From Erwinia sorbitola (GTDB lineage Bacteria; Pseudomonadota; Gammaproteobacteria; Enterobacterales; Enterobacteriaceae): 50,358 nt of DNA. A program made the translations under genes and the position numbers. The stretch covers positions 1-50,358 of the forward strand of contig NZ_CP046510.1 in the NCBI RefSeq assembly GCF_009738185.1. Reading direction: 5' to 3'. Numbering within the stretch: the stretch's first letter is position 1; every line of letters begins with the position of its first letter. The notes beneath the pieces were generated by a model, which saw only the letters and a list, made by a program, of their open reading frames with translations, ran no database searches and was not told the origin of the DNA. Shown one piece after another: positions 23,903 through 32,858 of the stretch.

Positions 23903-25288
23903 TCACTTATTTTGATGTTCTGCTATCGCCCGCTTCAGGACACTGAAAACCCTGGTATTTAAATGGGCCACATTAAAACGCAGAAACTCGGCCGCTGACT
24001 GAGTAACGCTGAAGACGTTGCCTGGTGCGAGCACCACGCCATCTTGTCGGCAGCGCCGTGCAATCGCCGTTGAATCAATCCCCTCTGGCAGGCGGCACCA
24101 TAGATAGAATCCACCCCGCGGCACCATCCACGGAGTAATACCCAGCGCATCCAGATGTTCAATCGCCTCTTTTCGCGCACGATCCAGCCGGGTTGTCACC
24201 TCATTCAGATGCTTACGGTAGCTGCCACCGCCCAGTACGTTGGCGATCAGCTCGCTGGACAGCGGGCTGGGACCGCCAAAATTAGTGGCAATTTGCAGGT
24301 CGGCCAACCCTTCAATCCACTCTGCACGGCAGGCGATATAGCCACAGCGCACGGATGCAGAGAGTGTTTTCGAAAAACTCCCCATTCTGATCACACGGTC
24401 GAGGCCGTCCGGGATCGCCAGGCGTGGTGAAGGATCGGGCTCGAAATCAGCAAAAATATCATCCTCAATAATCAGGGTCTCGTGCGCAGCTGCGGCACTC
24501 AACACCCGATAGGCCGTTTGTGCAGAAAGGCACGCGCCGGTAGGATTGTGCAGGGCTGAGTTGGTGATATAAAGACGCGGGCGAACGGTGGCGAGCACCT
24601 GTTCAAACACGGCGATATCCGGACCTGTCGATGTGTAGGGCACGCCAACAATATTTACCTGATGCGTACGCAGCAGCGCCTGGAAATTGAAATAACAGGG
24701 ATCGTCCACTACCACACTGTCACCGGGACGCAGCAGAAAACGACAGAGTAAATCCAGCGCCTGGCTGCCCGACCCCGTCAGCATCAGTTGCTCCATCGAC
24801 GCTGACAGCCCCTCTTGCGCAAAACGCGCCAGCAGAAGACGCCGCAGCGTGGTTGAGCCATGCGTACTGCCGTAATCCGTCAGTAAGGTGTCGGGCAGGC
24901 GCGTCAGCTGGCGCAGACCTTTGCGTAGCGCCTCATTCGGCATCCAGTCAGCAGGCAGCCAGCCGCAGCCTGGGGTCAGCTCCTCCTTCCCCGCATCGAG
25001 TGACTGCCTTGAGACCCAGAAAGGATCGACATCCCGCAGCAGCGGGGTGGTGTTATCCGTGAGGCTGCGAGCTGCCAGTGAAATACCGGATACATAAAAA
25101 CCCGATCCCCGCCGTGCACGGATCACGCCTTCAGCGGCCAGTCGCTCATAGGCTTCCACTACCGTAGAGGGCGACACCATCATCAGTGCGGCATAGCGCC
25201 GTACGGAAGCCAGCCGGTCACCGGGTGCCAGCGCCCCGGACAGAATCCGGCTGCGAACGTCATCGATCAGTCTTTCTGTCCGGGTCAT
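23903..25288 (-). CDS. MocR-type regulator (GntR winged helix fused to aminotransferase-like domain)
   Basis: 461 residues. The GntR winged helix covers about 1-70 (RILSGALAPGDRLASVRRYA, VSPSTVVEAYERLAAEGVI). The fold-type I aminotransferase-like domain follows from about 110, with the PLP lysine expected in MGSFSKTLSASVRCGYI and a conserved ALHNPTGACLS segment. MocR proteins sense PLP or amino-acid adducts and regulate a divergent gene. Here that is an EamA exporter, with a palindrome in the gap. The last codons adjoin a resolvase remnant. Confidence 0.92.
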   Translation of the reverse strand: MTRTERLIDDVRSRILSGALAPGDRLASVRRYAALMMVSPSTVVEAYERLAAEGVIRARRGSGFYVSGISLAARSLTDNTTPLLRDVDPFWVSRQSLDAGKEELTPGCGWLPADWMPNEALRKGLRQLTRLPDTLLTDYGSTHGSTTLRRLLLARFAQEGLSASMEQLMLTGSGSQALDLLCRFLLRPGDSVVVDDPCYFNFQALLRTHQVNIVGVPYTSTGPDIAVFEQVLATVRPRLYITNSALHNPTGACLSAQTAYRVLSAAAAHETLIIEDDIFADFEPDPSPRLAIPDGLDRVIRMGSFSKTLSASVRCGYIACRAEWIEGLADLQIATNFGGPSPLSSELIANVLGGGSYRKHLNEVTTRLDRARKEAIEHLDALGITPWMVPRGGFYLWCRLPEGIDSTAIARRCRQDGVVLAPGNVFSVTQSAAEFLRFNVAHLNTRVFSVLKRAIAEHQNK

Positions 25289-25307
25289 TTTTCCACCAGG
25301 CGCAAAA

Positions 25308-25333
25308 CTGTATGGGTAGTGTCAGCCATACAG
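25308..25333. promoter_or_regulatory. Palindrome in the MocR/EamA intergenic region
   Basis: CTGTATGG and CCATACAG, perfect 8-bp arms 10 bp apart. Further CTGTAT-like copies (TGTACTGTATTGTATC) follow at 25347-25362, which fits the repeated half-sites of MocR operators. Confidence 0.55.
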
Positions 25334-25427
25334 AACAGCAAAATTGTACTGTATTGTATCTTCGAACCCTGGGTTTTGGCCTCTACTATCAGCAGGATAT
25401 TACTTTTTATTTTTCAGCAGAGGACAT

Positions 25428-26288
25428 ATGGCACGAGCAGCAGCAGGTTGGTGGAGCGGGCTTTCAGGAGTGGTTATTTTCAGCGGTTCGCTCCCCGCCA
25501 CACGGGTGGCAATTAGTGATTTTTCACCTTTATTTCTCACCAGTGCCCGTGCTGTGATCGCCGCACTGCTGGCCGTGGGATTACTGGTTACTCTTCGGCA
25601 GCAACGCCCTGCACACAACGACGTACTGTCACTGCTTATTGTTGCGGCCGGTGTGGTCGTGGGCTTCCCGCTGCTGACGGCGCTGGCGCTGCGTGAAATG
25701 ACCTCCGCCCATTCACTGGTTTTTATCGGCCTGCTGCCGCTTTCGACCGCCATCTTTGGTGTACTGCGCGGTGGTGAACGACCTCGTCCGGCATTCTGGC
25801 TGTTCTCGCTGCTCGGTGCTGCTATTGTTGCGGGCTTTGCCATTTCATCAGGGGAAGCCGGTTCCTTAAGGGGCGATCTGCTGATGATTGCCGCTATTCT
25901 ACTGTGCGGGCTGGGATACGCTGAAGGCGCAGGCCTGTCGCGGCGGCTCGGGGGCTGGCAGGTGATCAGCTGGGCACTGCTGCTGTCGCTGCCAGCAATG
26001 GCAGTAACAGGTCTGCTTAATTTACCGCTGACCTGGCATGGGATCAGCCCCGCTGCCTGGTTCAGCCTCGGCTATGTTTCCCTGTTCAGTATGCTGATCG
26101 GGTTTATATTCTGGTATCGCGGCCTGGCGCTGGGTGGTATTGCCGGAGTTGGGCAGCTCCAGCTGTTGCAGCCTTTTTTTGGTCTGCTGCTCAGTGCGCT
26201 GCTCCTTCATGAATCCATTGCCCCTGCCATGGTGGTATGTGCAGCGGCAATTATTCTCTGTGTGGCTGGAGCAAAACGTTTCGCCTGA
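25428..26288 (+). CDS. EamA/DMT-family exporter
   Basis: 286 residues with about ten hydrophobic segments in two EamA halves (TRVAISDFSPLFLTSARAVI in the first, SLGYVSLFSMLIGFIFWYRG in the second). Such transporters export amino acids or other metabolites. ATG at 25428 has AGAGGA directly upstream; the longer frame has no ribosome binding site. It is divergent from the MocR gene, its probable regulator. Confidence 0.85.
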   Translation: MARAAAGWWSGLSGVVIFSGSLPATRVAISDFSPLFLTSARAVIAALLAVGLLVTLRQQRPAHNDVLSLLIVAAGVVVGFPLLTALALREMTSAHSLVFIGLLPLSTAIFGVLRGGERPRPAFWLFSLLGAAIVAGFAISSGEAGSLRGDLLMIAAILLCGLGYAEGAGLSRRLGGWQVISWALLLSLPAMAVTGLLNLPLTWHGISPAAWFSLGYVSLFSMLIGFIFWYRGLALGGIAGVGQLQLLQPFFGLLLSALLLHESIAPAMVVCAAAIILCVAGAKRFA

Positions 26289-26386
26289 AAGGCATTATGG
26301 CGGTGATATGTGAAAATAACGGCATCTAATGTCAGGAGAGTGCTACAACAAGTCTGAATAAAGAGCGTCACTTCGGTTGCTGCAAA

Positions 26387-26410
26387 AAAACCAGACCGAA
26401 GTCTGGTTTT
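26387..26410. terminator. Bidirectional terminator
   Basis: 10-bp perfect stem AAAACCAGAC/GTCTGGTTTT with a CGAA tetraloop and flanking A and T runs, between the convergent EamA and betT genes. Confidence 0.9.
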
Positions 26411-26418
26411 TGCAGGCA

Positions 26419-28458
26419 TTATGCCTCAGGGAAGGGCATGGAATTACCCGGAGCTTCCCGGTGAATATGCAGGAAAGTCAGGTGACGCTCATACTGGTCA
26501 AGGATATCATTGATGATCTGCTCTTTCGTATAGTCCATCAGATCGTTCCCCTGAGTTCCTTCCAGCAGGAAAGTCTCCAGGCGGAAATAGTCAGACTTAC
26601 CGCTGCGTGCCCGATAGGTAAATGCCGGAACGGAGTAACGCTGCGGCCAGATCTGGTAGAGGAAACTCTGTTCATCGGCCATATCCACCAGCAATTCCAG
26701 ATGGTTCAGGCGCTCATCCTCCACCGCAGGAAGTTCATTGATCTGCACCTTCGCACCGCGACGTTCCAGCTCACGTCCAACCTCTTCCATTGCAGGACGA
26801 CAGACTTCATCCAGCATTTTACGGGTGTGAGTTGTGCCCGGATAGTTCATCACGCGGGAGATACGCTGCTTCCAGTTCAGACGATCCTCACGAGATACCG
26901 GCACCGGCGGCGTATTCACCGTCGCACTGGCACGGCGGTGATCTTCCACGCGCAGGGATTTATACAACCCGGCCATCACAAAGAAGATCACAAAGCTGAA
27001 CGGCAGCCCCATTATCACCGTGGTTTTCTGCAATGCCGTCACGCCATTAACCATCAGCATCCCCAGCGTCAGCACACCAATGGTCACCGACCAGAAAATA
27101 CGCAGCCAGTTTGGCGCATCGTTATTAATGTCAGCCAGACGTGAGGTAAAGTTACCCAGCACCAGCGAACCGGAATCAGCTGAAGTGACATAAAACAGCA
27201 GGCCGGTAATGGTGGCAACAGATGCGCTGAAGGTGAAGCCAGGATACTGCGCCAGCAGGCTGTAGAAACCGCGCTCCGGATGCGCCATTGTCTCCTGTGC
27301 AAACGCCATATTGCCGTGAATGATCTCATACAGTGCGCTGTTACCGAAGATCGACAGCCACAGCAGGGTGAAGATAAACGGAATGGTCAGGGTGCCCACC
27401 ACGAACTGACGGATAGTACGCCCACGAGAGATACGGGCCAGGAACAGGCCGACAAACGGTGACCATGCTACCCACCACGCCCAGAAGAACAGCGTCCAGT
27501 TATTCATCCACTCGGTCGGGCGATCGAAGGCAAAGCTGTTCAGCGTCATGCCCATAAAGCGGTTGATATAATCCCCGACGTTCAGCACCAGCGCATTTAG
27601 CAGGAAGCTGGTATCGCCGACAAACAGCACAAACAGGATCAGACCAAAGGCCAGCAACACGTTGAGCTCCGACAGGAACCGGATACCTTTATTCACCCCG
27701 GAGGTGACTGAAATAGTGGCCATTATCACCGACAGCACGATCAGTCCGGCCTGGGCAGTCAGCCCTTCCGGCACATCAAACAGCACCTTCAGCCCGTAGT
27801 TAAGCTGCACCACACCAATGCCCAGCGTAGTGGCAATCCCAAAGATGGTACCCAGTACTGCGGCGATATCCACCGTATGGCCGATTGGGCCGTTAATACG
27901 TTTACCGAAAATAGGGTAGAGCGCCGAGCGGATGGTGAGCGGCAGGCCGTAACGGTAGCTGAAATAACCGAGGGCGATGCCCATCAGGGCATACATTGAC
28001 CAGCCGGTCAGACCGTAGTGGAACAGCGTCCAGACCATCGCCTGACGTGCAGCTTCCATTGTCTGCCCCTGGCCTTCCGGCGGCATCATATACTGGGTCA
28101 CAGGTTCGGCTACTGAGAAGAACATCAGATCGATACCGATACCCGCTGCAAACAGCATTGCCGCCCAACTCATCAGGCTGAACTCTGGTTTCGACTGTTC
28201 GGGGCCAAGTTTGATTGAGCCAAAACGTGAGCAGGCCATAAAAAGTACGAAGACGATGTACAGCGTGGCTGCCAGCAGATAATACCAGCCGAAGGTGTTA
28301 GAAACCCAGTCGAGGGTAAGATTGATCCAGCGATCGGAAAAATCTGTGAACAGAATGGTGGTCAGGGAAAACAGCAGGATAAGCGCTGCTGAGGTGTAGA
28401 AAACCACGGGATTAATACGATCTTTTTGAGGCTTTCCTGGTATTTCAGTTGTCGGCAT
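26419..28458 (-). CDS. betT: High-affinity choline transporter BetT
   Basis: 679 residues, as in E. coli BetT (677), with which it aligns closely from INPVVFYTS to the C-terminal FLHIHREAPGNSMPFPEA. A BCCT carrier with 12 TM segments and a long regulatory C-terminus that responds to osmotic stress. The BCCT signature aromatic segment is visible as FFWAWWVAWSPFVGLFLARI. ATG at 28458 has GGAGAG upstream; an upstream frame adds 47 unrelated residues. betIBA genes are absent here, so it would feed choline to enzymes encoded elsewhere. The 335 bp upstream hold its promoter and that of the thi operon. Confidence 0.95.
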   Translation of the reverse strand: MPTTEIPGKPQKDRINPVVFYTSAALILLFSLTTILFTDFSDRWINLTLDWVSNTFGWYYLLAATLYIVFVLFMACSRFGSIKLGPEQSKPEFSLMSWAAMLFAAGIGIDLMFFSVAEPVTQYMMPPEGQGQTMEAARQAMVWTLFHYGLTGWSMYALMGIALGYFSYRYGLPLTIRSALYPIFGKRINGPIGHTVDIAAVLGTIFGIATTLGIGVVQLNYGLKVLFDVPEGLTAQAGLIVLSVIMATISVTSGVNKGIRFLSELNVLLAFGLILFVLFVGDTSFLLNALVLNVGDYINRFMGMTLNSFAFDRPTEWMNNWTLFFWAWWVAWSPFVGLFLARISRGRTIRQFVVGTLTIPFIFTLLWLSIFGNSALYEIIHGNMAFAQETMAHPERGFYSLLAQYPGFTFSASVATITGLLFYVTSADSGSLVLGNFTSRLADINNDAPNWLRIFWSVTIGVLTLGMLMVNGVTALQKTTVIMGLPFSFVIFFVMAGLYKSLRVEDHRRASATVNTPPVPVSREDRLNWKQRISRVMNYPGTTHTRKMLDEVCRPAMEEVGRELERRGAKVQINELPAVEDERLNHLELLVDMADEQSFLYQIWPQRYSVPAFTYRARSGKSDYFRLETFLLEGTQGNDLMDYTKEQIINDILDQYERHLTFLHIHREAPGNSMPFPEA

Positions 28459-28794
28459 AATCTCTCCGCAAAAAATGCTCAAGGAAAAAACCTGAAGTCC
28501 GCTCTGCGAAGCGCGCATTAGCGCATACTGGGTAAAATCCGCCGTATATCCGCTAATTACACTGGGAGAACCATCAGGATGGGTATAAGTGTAAATCACT
28601 GATTAATCTTTAATGTTTATGATCCAGATCACCCTCCAAAAGTAAATTTTGTGTAAACAGCACAAATAATGATAGTTTTTATTGATTGAGCATTCAATTA
28701 AAAAAACTTCTGCGTCTCATTCTGCCTTCTTTTTCCCCGTTAACATCCTGTACCACTTGACGACAGCCAGCAGGTCAAATAAAACTGGTTCCCG

Positions 28795-28898
28795 TCAGGG
28801 GAGTCTCGCCAGAGAGACTGAGAGGCTAATGAGCGATTATTCGCGGTTTAGCGACCCTTAGAACCTGACCCAGTTGATACTGGCGTAGGAAGACTCGT
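28795..28898 (+). ncRNA. TPP riboswitch (THI element)
   Basis: The conserved blocks are present in order: CTGAGAGG near 28818, then ACCCTTAGAACCTGA near 28855, then GATACTGGCGTAGGAA near 28876. The outer P1 helix pairs GAGTCT (28801) with AGACTC (28891). Binding of thiamine pyrophosphate should switch off the thiOSGF operon. About 165 nt of leader follow before thiO; they include short GC-rich hairpins such as the one around CGTACCTGTACG (28909) that may form the expression platform. Confidence 0.92.
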
Positions 28899-29064
28899 AT
28901 CCTGATGGCGTACCTGTACGGCCTTTCTGGATACCTGCCGCAAGGGGCACGGCTTCAGCAGTTCCCGCCTTTTTCCTTCTCTGTATCACGGGTCTCAGCA
29001 TGTTTTGAGAGGCTAACGTGACATTATTAACTCCACTTTTTCTGTCTTGCGGAAACCACCCAAC

Positions 29065-29997
29065 ATGAGCCGCTGGTCGGTACTGGGCGACGGCGTCGCC
29101 GGGCTTTGTGTTGCCACATCACTTGCTGAACGCGGTGAATCCGTAGAGGTGATCACCGCAGAGCAGCACTGTGCGGCATCACACTGGGCTGGCGGTATGC
29201 TGGCTCCATGGTGTGAAGGGGAGAGCGCCCCGGAAGAAGTGATCGAGCTGGGCCAGCGCTCCGCACCATGGTGGTCTGCACGGATTAACGGTGTGGAGCA
29301 TCGCGGCACCCTGGTAGTGGCCTCCGCCCGTGACACCCCCGAACTCACCCGTTTTTCGCGTATGACGCGCGCTCATCAGTGGGTAGATCCCGCCACGCTG
29401 GAACCGGCGCTGGAAGGACGTTTTTCCCGTGGGCTGTTCTTTGCCGGCGAAGCTCACCTTGATCCGCGCAGTGCGCTGCAACAGCTGCGTAAGGGGCTGC
29501 AACTTGCCGGGGTCTGCTTCCATCAGGGTCAGCCCGGCGGCACCATTATTGACTGCCGGGGGATCCACGCCGCCGCCGACCAGCCAGAACTGCGCGCGGT
29601 TCGCGGCGAAATGCTGATCCTGCACAGTGAGGAGGTTCAGCTCTCCCGGCCAGTGCGCATCCTCCATCCCCGTTTTCCCTGTTACCTGGTACCCCGTGCA
29701 GCCGGACACCTGATGCTGGGCGCAACCATGGTGGAAAGCGACGATGACAGCCCGATTAGCGCACGCGCCATGATGGAGTTGTTAAGCGCCGCCTGGGCTA
29801 TCCATCCGGCTCTGGCAGAGGCGCGGATAGTGGAAAGTGGCACCGGCCGACGCCCGGCCTACCGCAATAATATCCCCGCCATACGCTGTCACAACGGCGT
29901 CTGGTCTCTCAACGGTATGTATCGCCACGGCTTCCTCCTTGCTCCGGTAATGGCGGAAAAACTGATGCAGCAACTGATGCAGGAAAAACTGATATGA
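29065..29997 (+). CDS. thiO: Glycine oxidase ThiO
   Basis: 310 residues, FAD enzyme that oxidises glycine to iminoglycine (dehydroglycine) for thiazole synthesis. The FAD-binding GDGVAGLC is at 8-15 near the N-terminus, the substrate-domain motif HWAGGMLAPW at about 40-49, and the C-terminal GTGRRPAYRNNIPAI and LNGMYRHGFLLAP are typical. ATG at 29065 is chosen; an in-frame TTG 18 nt upstream is possible, and neither has a strong ribosome binding site, which may be part of the riboswitch control. Its stop overlaps the thiS start (ATGA). Confidence 0.93.
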   Translation: MSRWSVLGDGVAGLCVATSLAERGESVEVITAEQHCAASHWAGGMLAPWCEGESAPEEVIELGQRSAPWWSARINGVEHRGTLVVASARDTPELTRFSRMTRAHQWVDPATLEPALEGRFSRGLFFAGEAHLDPRSALQQLRKGLQLAGVCFHQGQPGGTIIDCRGIHAAADQPELRAVRGEMLILHSEEVQLSRPVRILHPRFPCYLVPRAAGHLMLGATMVESDDDSPISARAMMELLSAAWAIHPALAEARIVESGTGRRPAYRNNIPAIRCHNGVWSLNGMYRHGFLLAPVMAEKLMQQLMQEKLI

Positions 29998-30191
29998 AAA
30001 TTCAGCTTAACGGCCTCCCGATTGATACCACCGCTCATACACTGGCGGAACTCCTGCGCGAACAGCAGATTGATGCCAGCTGCGTAGCCAGCGCCCTCAA
30101 CGGCCAGTTTGTGCCGCGCGCACGCTATGAGAGCCAGGCACTGACCGCTGGCTGTGAACTTGAAGTGCTCTCACCGATGCAGGGAGGATAA
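29994..30191 (+). CDS. thiS: Sulfur carrier protein ThiS
   Basis: 65 residues with the ubiquitin-like fold pattern and the essential C-terminal Gly-Gly (SPMQGG). ThiF adenylates this end and sulfur is loaded as thiocarboxylate for ThiG. It overlaps thiO by 4 nt and is followed 3 nt later by thiG. Confidence 0.95.
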   Translation: MKIQLNGLPIDTTAHTLAELLREQQIDASCVASALNGQFVPRARYESQALTAGCELEVLSPMQGG

Positions 30192-30194
30192 AAC

Positions 30195-30965
30195 ATGTTT
30201 TACGATTTCATTCCGCAGTCTCGTTTTCTGCTCGGCACCGCCGGATATCCTTCGCCGGAGATCTTGCAACAGGCCATTGAGGTTTCCGGTAGCGAGATTA
30301 TCACCGTCAGTCTGCGGCGAGAGGGCCGCCACGGCGCTGCCTTCCGTGAGCTGCTCACCGGCCTGAACAGACGGATACTGCCCAATACCGCTGGCTGCCA
30401 TAGCGTAAAAGAGGCGGTGACTACCGCACATATGGCACGTGAATTGTTTAATACCCGCTGGATAAAACTTGAAGTGATTGGCCACGCTGACACATTGCAA
30501 CCCGATCCTTTCGCTCTGGTGGAGGCGGCCCGCATTCTCTGCGCCGACGGTTTCCAGGTGTTTCCCTACACCACAGAAGATCTGATCCTTGGTGAGAAAC
30601 TGATTGAAGCTGGATGCGAACTGCTGATGCCGTGGGGTGCACCGATAGGCTCCGGCCAGGGGCTGAGAAATATCGAAGGGCTGCGTTCAATGCGCGCCTG
30701 GTTTAAAGGCATACCGCTGATTATTGATGCCGGTATCGGCGCCCCCAGTCAGGCCGCACAGGCAATGGAAATGGGCTTTGACGCTATCCTGCTGAATACC
30801 GCGGTGGCGAAAGCGCAGGATCCGGTGCGCATGGCCGGGGCTTTTTCTGCCGCAATCCGAGCTGGTCACGATGCCTGTCATGCAGGCCTGGTAGAACGCC
30901 GTGATATGGCGAGCGCCTCCACGCCAATTTTTGGCATGGCCCAGTTTCCCTTTCAGGAGTCATAA
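30195..30965 (+). CDS. thiG: Thiazole synthase ThiG
   Basis: 256 residues, TIM-barrel. K91 in WIKLEVIG is the lysine expected to form an imine with deoxyxylulose phosphate. Phosphate-binding loops are visible (PWGAPIGSGQGL and IDAGIGAPSQAAQAMEMGFD). It joins DXP, ThiS-thiocarboxylate and iminoglycine into the thiazole ring. A strong GGAGG (30183-30187) overlaps the end of thiS, and the next gene starts 3 nt after its stop. Confidence 0.96.
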   Translation: MFYDFIPQSRFLLGTAGYPSPEILQQAIEVSGSEIITVSLRREGRHGAAFRELLTGLNRRILPNTAGCHSVKEAVTTAHMARELFNTRWIKLEVIGHADTLQPDPFALVEAARILCADGFQVFPYTTEDLILGEKLIEAGCELLMPWGAPIGSGQGLRNIEGLRSMRAWFKGIPLIIDAGIGAPSQAAQAMEMGFDAILLNTAVAKAQDPVRMAGAFSAAIRAGHDACHAGLVERRDMASASTPIFGMAQFPFQES

Positions 30966-30968
30966 TCT

Positions 30969-31934
30969 GTGAGCCGCTATCAACGACAATCAATGCTACC
31001 GGAAATCGGCGACGCCGGGCAGCGGGTGCTGCTGAATGCCCGCGTGCTGGTAGTTGGCGCGGGCGGGCTGGGATCGGCATTGCTGCCACTGCTGGCCGGT
31101 GCCGGGGTAGGTTATTTGCGGATATATGATGGAGATCGGGTGGAGGAGCATAACCTGCACCGGCAGACATTGTATGGCATGGAGCATACCGGGGAGTTAA
31201 AAGTTGACTGTGCCCGCCAGGCACTGAATGCACGTAATCCGGACTGTAAGGTCGATACACAACCGCAGGCACTGGGTGCCAGCATGATGGCTGAGGCGCT
31301 CAACGGCATTGACCTCGCCATTGATGCTGCCGACAATTTCGCCGTGACTTATTCGCTTTCCGACGCCTGCCTGCCGCGCCGCATTCCGCTGGTCAGCGCT
31401 TCCGTACTGGGACGACAGGGCTATGTGGGCGGATTCTGCGGCAGTGCTCCCGGCTATCGCGCTGTTTTTCCACAGCTGCCGGCCAGTGCGGCTAACTGTA
31501 ATAGCGCTGGGGTGATGGGTCCGGCGGTGGCGACGCTTGGCGCCTTACAGGCCCAGATGGCACTCAGTATCCTGCTCGGTTTCACCCCCTCACCGCTGGG
31601 TTGCCTGATAAATTGCGATTTCACCCGGTGGCATTTCCGCCAGTTCCGTTTTGATGGCGCAGATGAACCCGATCGGCCCTCAGTACCGTTTATCGATCGC
31701 CATCTGCTGGTCAGTAATGACTGCATTGTAGAGTTGCGTAGTCAGCAGGAGGCACCTGAGAGCATCGCTGATCGCGTCCATCGGGTGCAGCCTGAAGAGA
31801 TATACGACTGGCAGCCACCTGCTGACCGCCGCATCGTGCTGGTCTGTGCCAGCGGCATCCGCGCGGCGAAGGCAGCGATGGTGCTGGAGCAGCGCGGGTT
31901 TACTCAACTGGCAATTATCGCGGCTAACCGCTAA
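30969..31934 (+). CDS. thiF: ThiF adenylyltransferase with C-terminal rhodanese-like domain
   Basis: 321 residues, longer than E. coli ThiF (about 250). The E1-like domain carries GAGGLGSA at 30-37, DGDRVEEHNLHRQ at about 54-66 and DAADN at 119-123. C177 in NCNSAGVMGP matches the persulfide-linked Cys of E. coli ThiF. The two CxxC pairs that bind zinc in E. coli ThiF are missing (GYRAVFP at 162-168 and RPSVPFI at 236-242). The added C-terminus has a rhodanese-type active loop CASGIRA at 293-299 followed by AAMVLEQRGFTQLAII. It activates ThiS and may deliver sulfur itself. GTG start with CAGGAGTC upstream. Confidence 0.9.
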   Translation: MSRYQRQSMLPEIGDAGQRVLLNARVLVVGAGGLGSALLPLLAGAGVGYLRIYDGDRVEEHNLHRQTLYGMEHTGELKVDCARQALNARNPDCKVDTQPQALGASMMAEALNGIDLAIDAADNFAVTYSLSDACLPRRIPLVSASVLGRQGYVGGFCGSAPGYRAVFPQLPASAANCNSAGVMGPAVATLGALQAQMALSILLGFTPSPLGCLINCDFTRWHFRQFRFDGADEPDRPSVPFIDRHLLVSNDCIVELRSQQEAPESIADRVHRVQPEEIYDWQPPADRRIVLVCASGIRAAKAAMVLEQRGFTQLAIIAANR

Positions 31935-32026
31935 CGAGATGGCAGGCAGCCTGATGTTTTCTCGTTGCATCTGCCCATCACGCTCAGTATCTTGTGCGCA
32001 ATTCTCTGACGGCAACCGGAATCACC

Positions 32027-32299
32027 ATGACCTCTCACGCTCCTAAAGATCCGTTACATGGCATTACGCTCGAAGCCCTGGTCACCGCGCTGCACGCGCG
32101 TTATGGCTGGGAGGAGCTGGCAAAACACATCAATATTAACTGTTTCAAGAGCGACCCGAGCATTAAATCCAGCCTGAAATTCCTGCGCCGCACCCCGTGG
32201 GCACGCAAAGCAGTGGAAGAGCTGTATATCGCATCACTAGATGATGTGCCGGCAGATCCGGTGGACAGTCCGTGGGGCAATTGGCAGAGTAAAGAGTAA
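32027..32299 (+). CDS. VF530 family protein (DUF2132)
   Basis: 90 residues from ATG 32027. It matches the VF530/DUF2132 family: DPLHGITLEALVTALHARYG, then WEELAKHININCF, then SLKFLRRTPWARKAVEELY. The fold is a small helical, probably DNA-binding domain; its biological role is unknown. An upstream frame start would add 11 residues without support. Confidence 0.88.
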   Translation: MTSHAPKDPLHGITLEALVTALHARYGWEELAKHININCFKSDPSIKSSLKFLRRTPWARKAVEELYIASLDDVPADPVDSPWGNWQSKE

Positions 32300-32528
32300 T
32301 CAGCTGACCGCCTGCGGGATGCAGCAGGTCAGCGTTTAGAGGGTAACGGATTACTACTGGATGAGGTCAGATACACACCGACGGCTGGCTTATCTTAGGC
32401 CACTTCAGGCTGACCTCAGCGCTGGGATAACTGTTGGACTTTAAACTCTATAAAAAAGCGAGTTACCCCCTGATTTCGCATAAACTTACTTAATATATAT
32501 ATTTGTAATTTTTTAAGGAAAAAAATCT

Positions 32529-32858
32529 ATGAAAGTAAGCGAAAGAGCACTCATGGAGTCCGGTTTCACTCATGCTGACATTCAGAAGGTTAAACATAAT
32601 GTAGAAAACTATGGGGGAACTCTTGATGAAGTAATTAAAGACTTAGCAAAACGGTTTAATATATCTAAGTGGGTTACGATTGTCGCTCTCATGATTTTAA
32701 TTATGTCATCGTTTTTTACGACCCCAAATAACACACTATCTTTGGCTTTTTCGCTAATTGTAGGTTTGCCATTTATATGGTATCTGACACCCGCCAGACT
32801 CGCATATAAAGCCTGGCGGTATAAAAAATACGTTTCTAGGACTGAGGGCGATCAGTGA
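32529..32858 (+). CDS. Small two-TM membrane protein
   Basis: 109 residues: a polar N-terminal 45 (MKVSERALMESGFTHADIQK) followed by two hydrophobic segments at about 49-62 and 72-88 and a basic tail. Good ribosome binding site (TTAAGGAAAAAAATCT) before ATG. AT-rich composition. It is not a family I recognise. It converges on and overlaps by 23 bp the minus-strand gene at 32836, so the two may be an effector/immunity-like pair, which is speculative. Confidence 0.6.
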   Translation: MKVSERALMESGFTHADIQKVKHNVENYGGTLDEVIKDLAKRFNISKWVTIVALMILIMSSFFTTPNNTLSLAFSLIVGLPFIWYLTPARLAYKAWRYKKYVSRTEGDQ

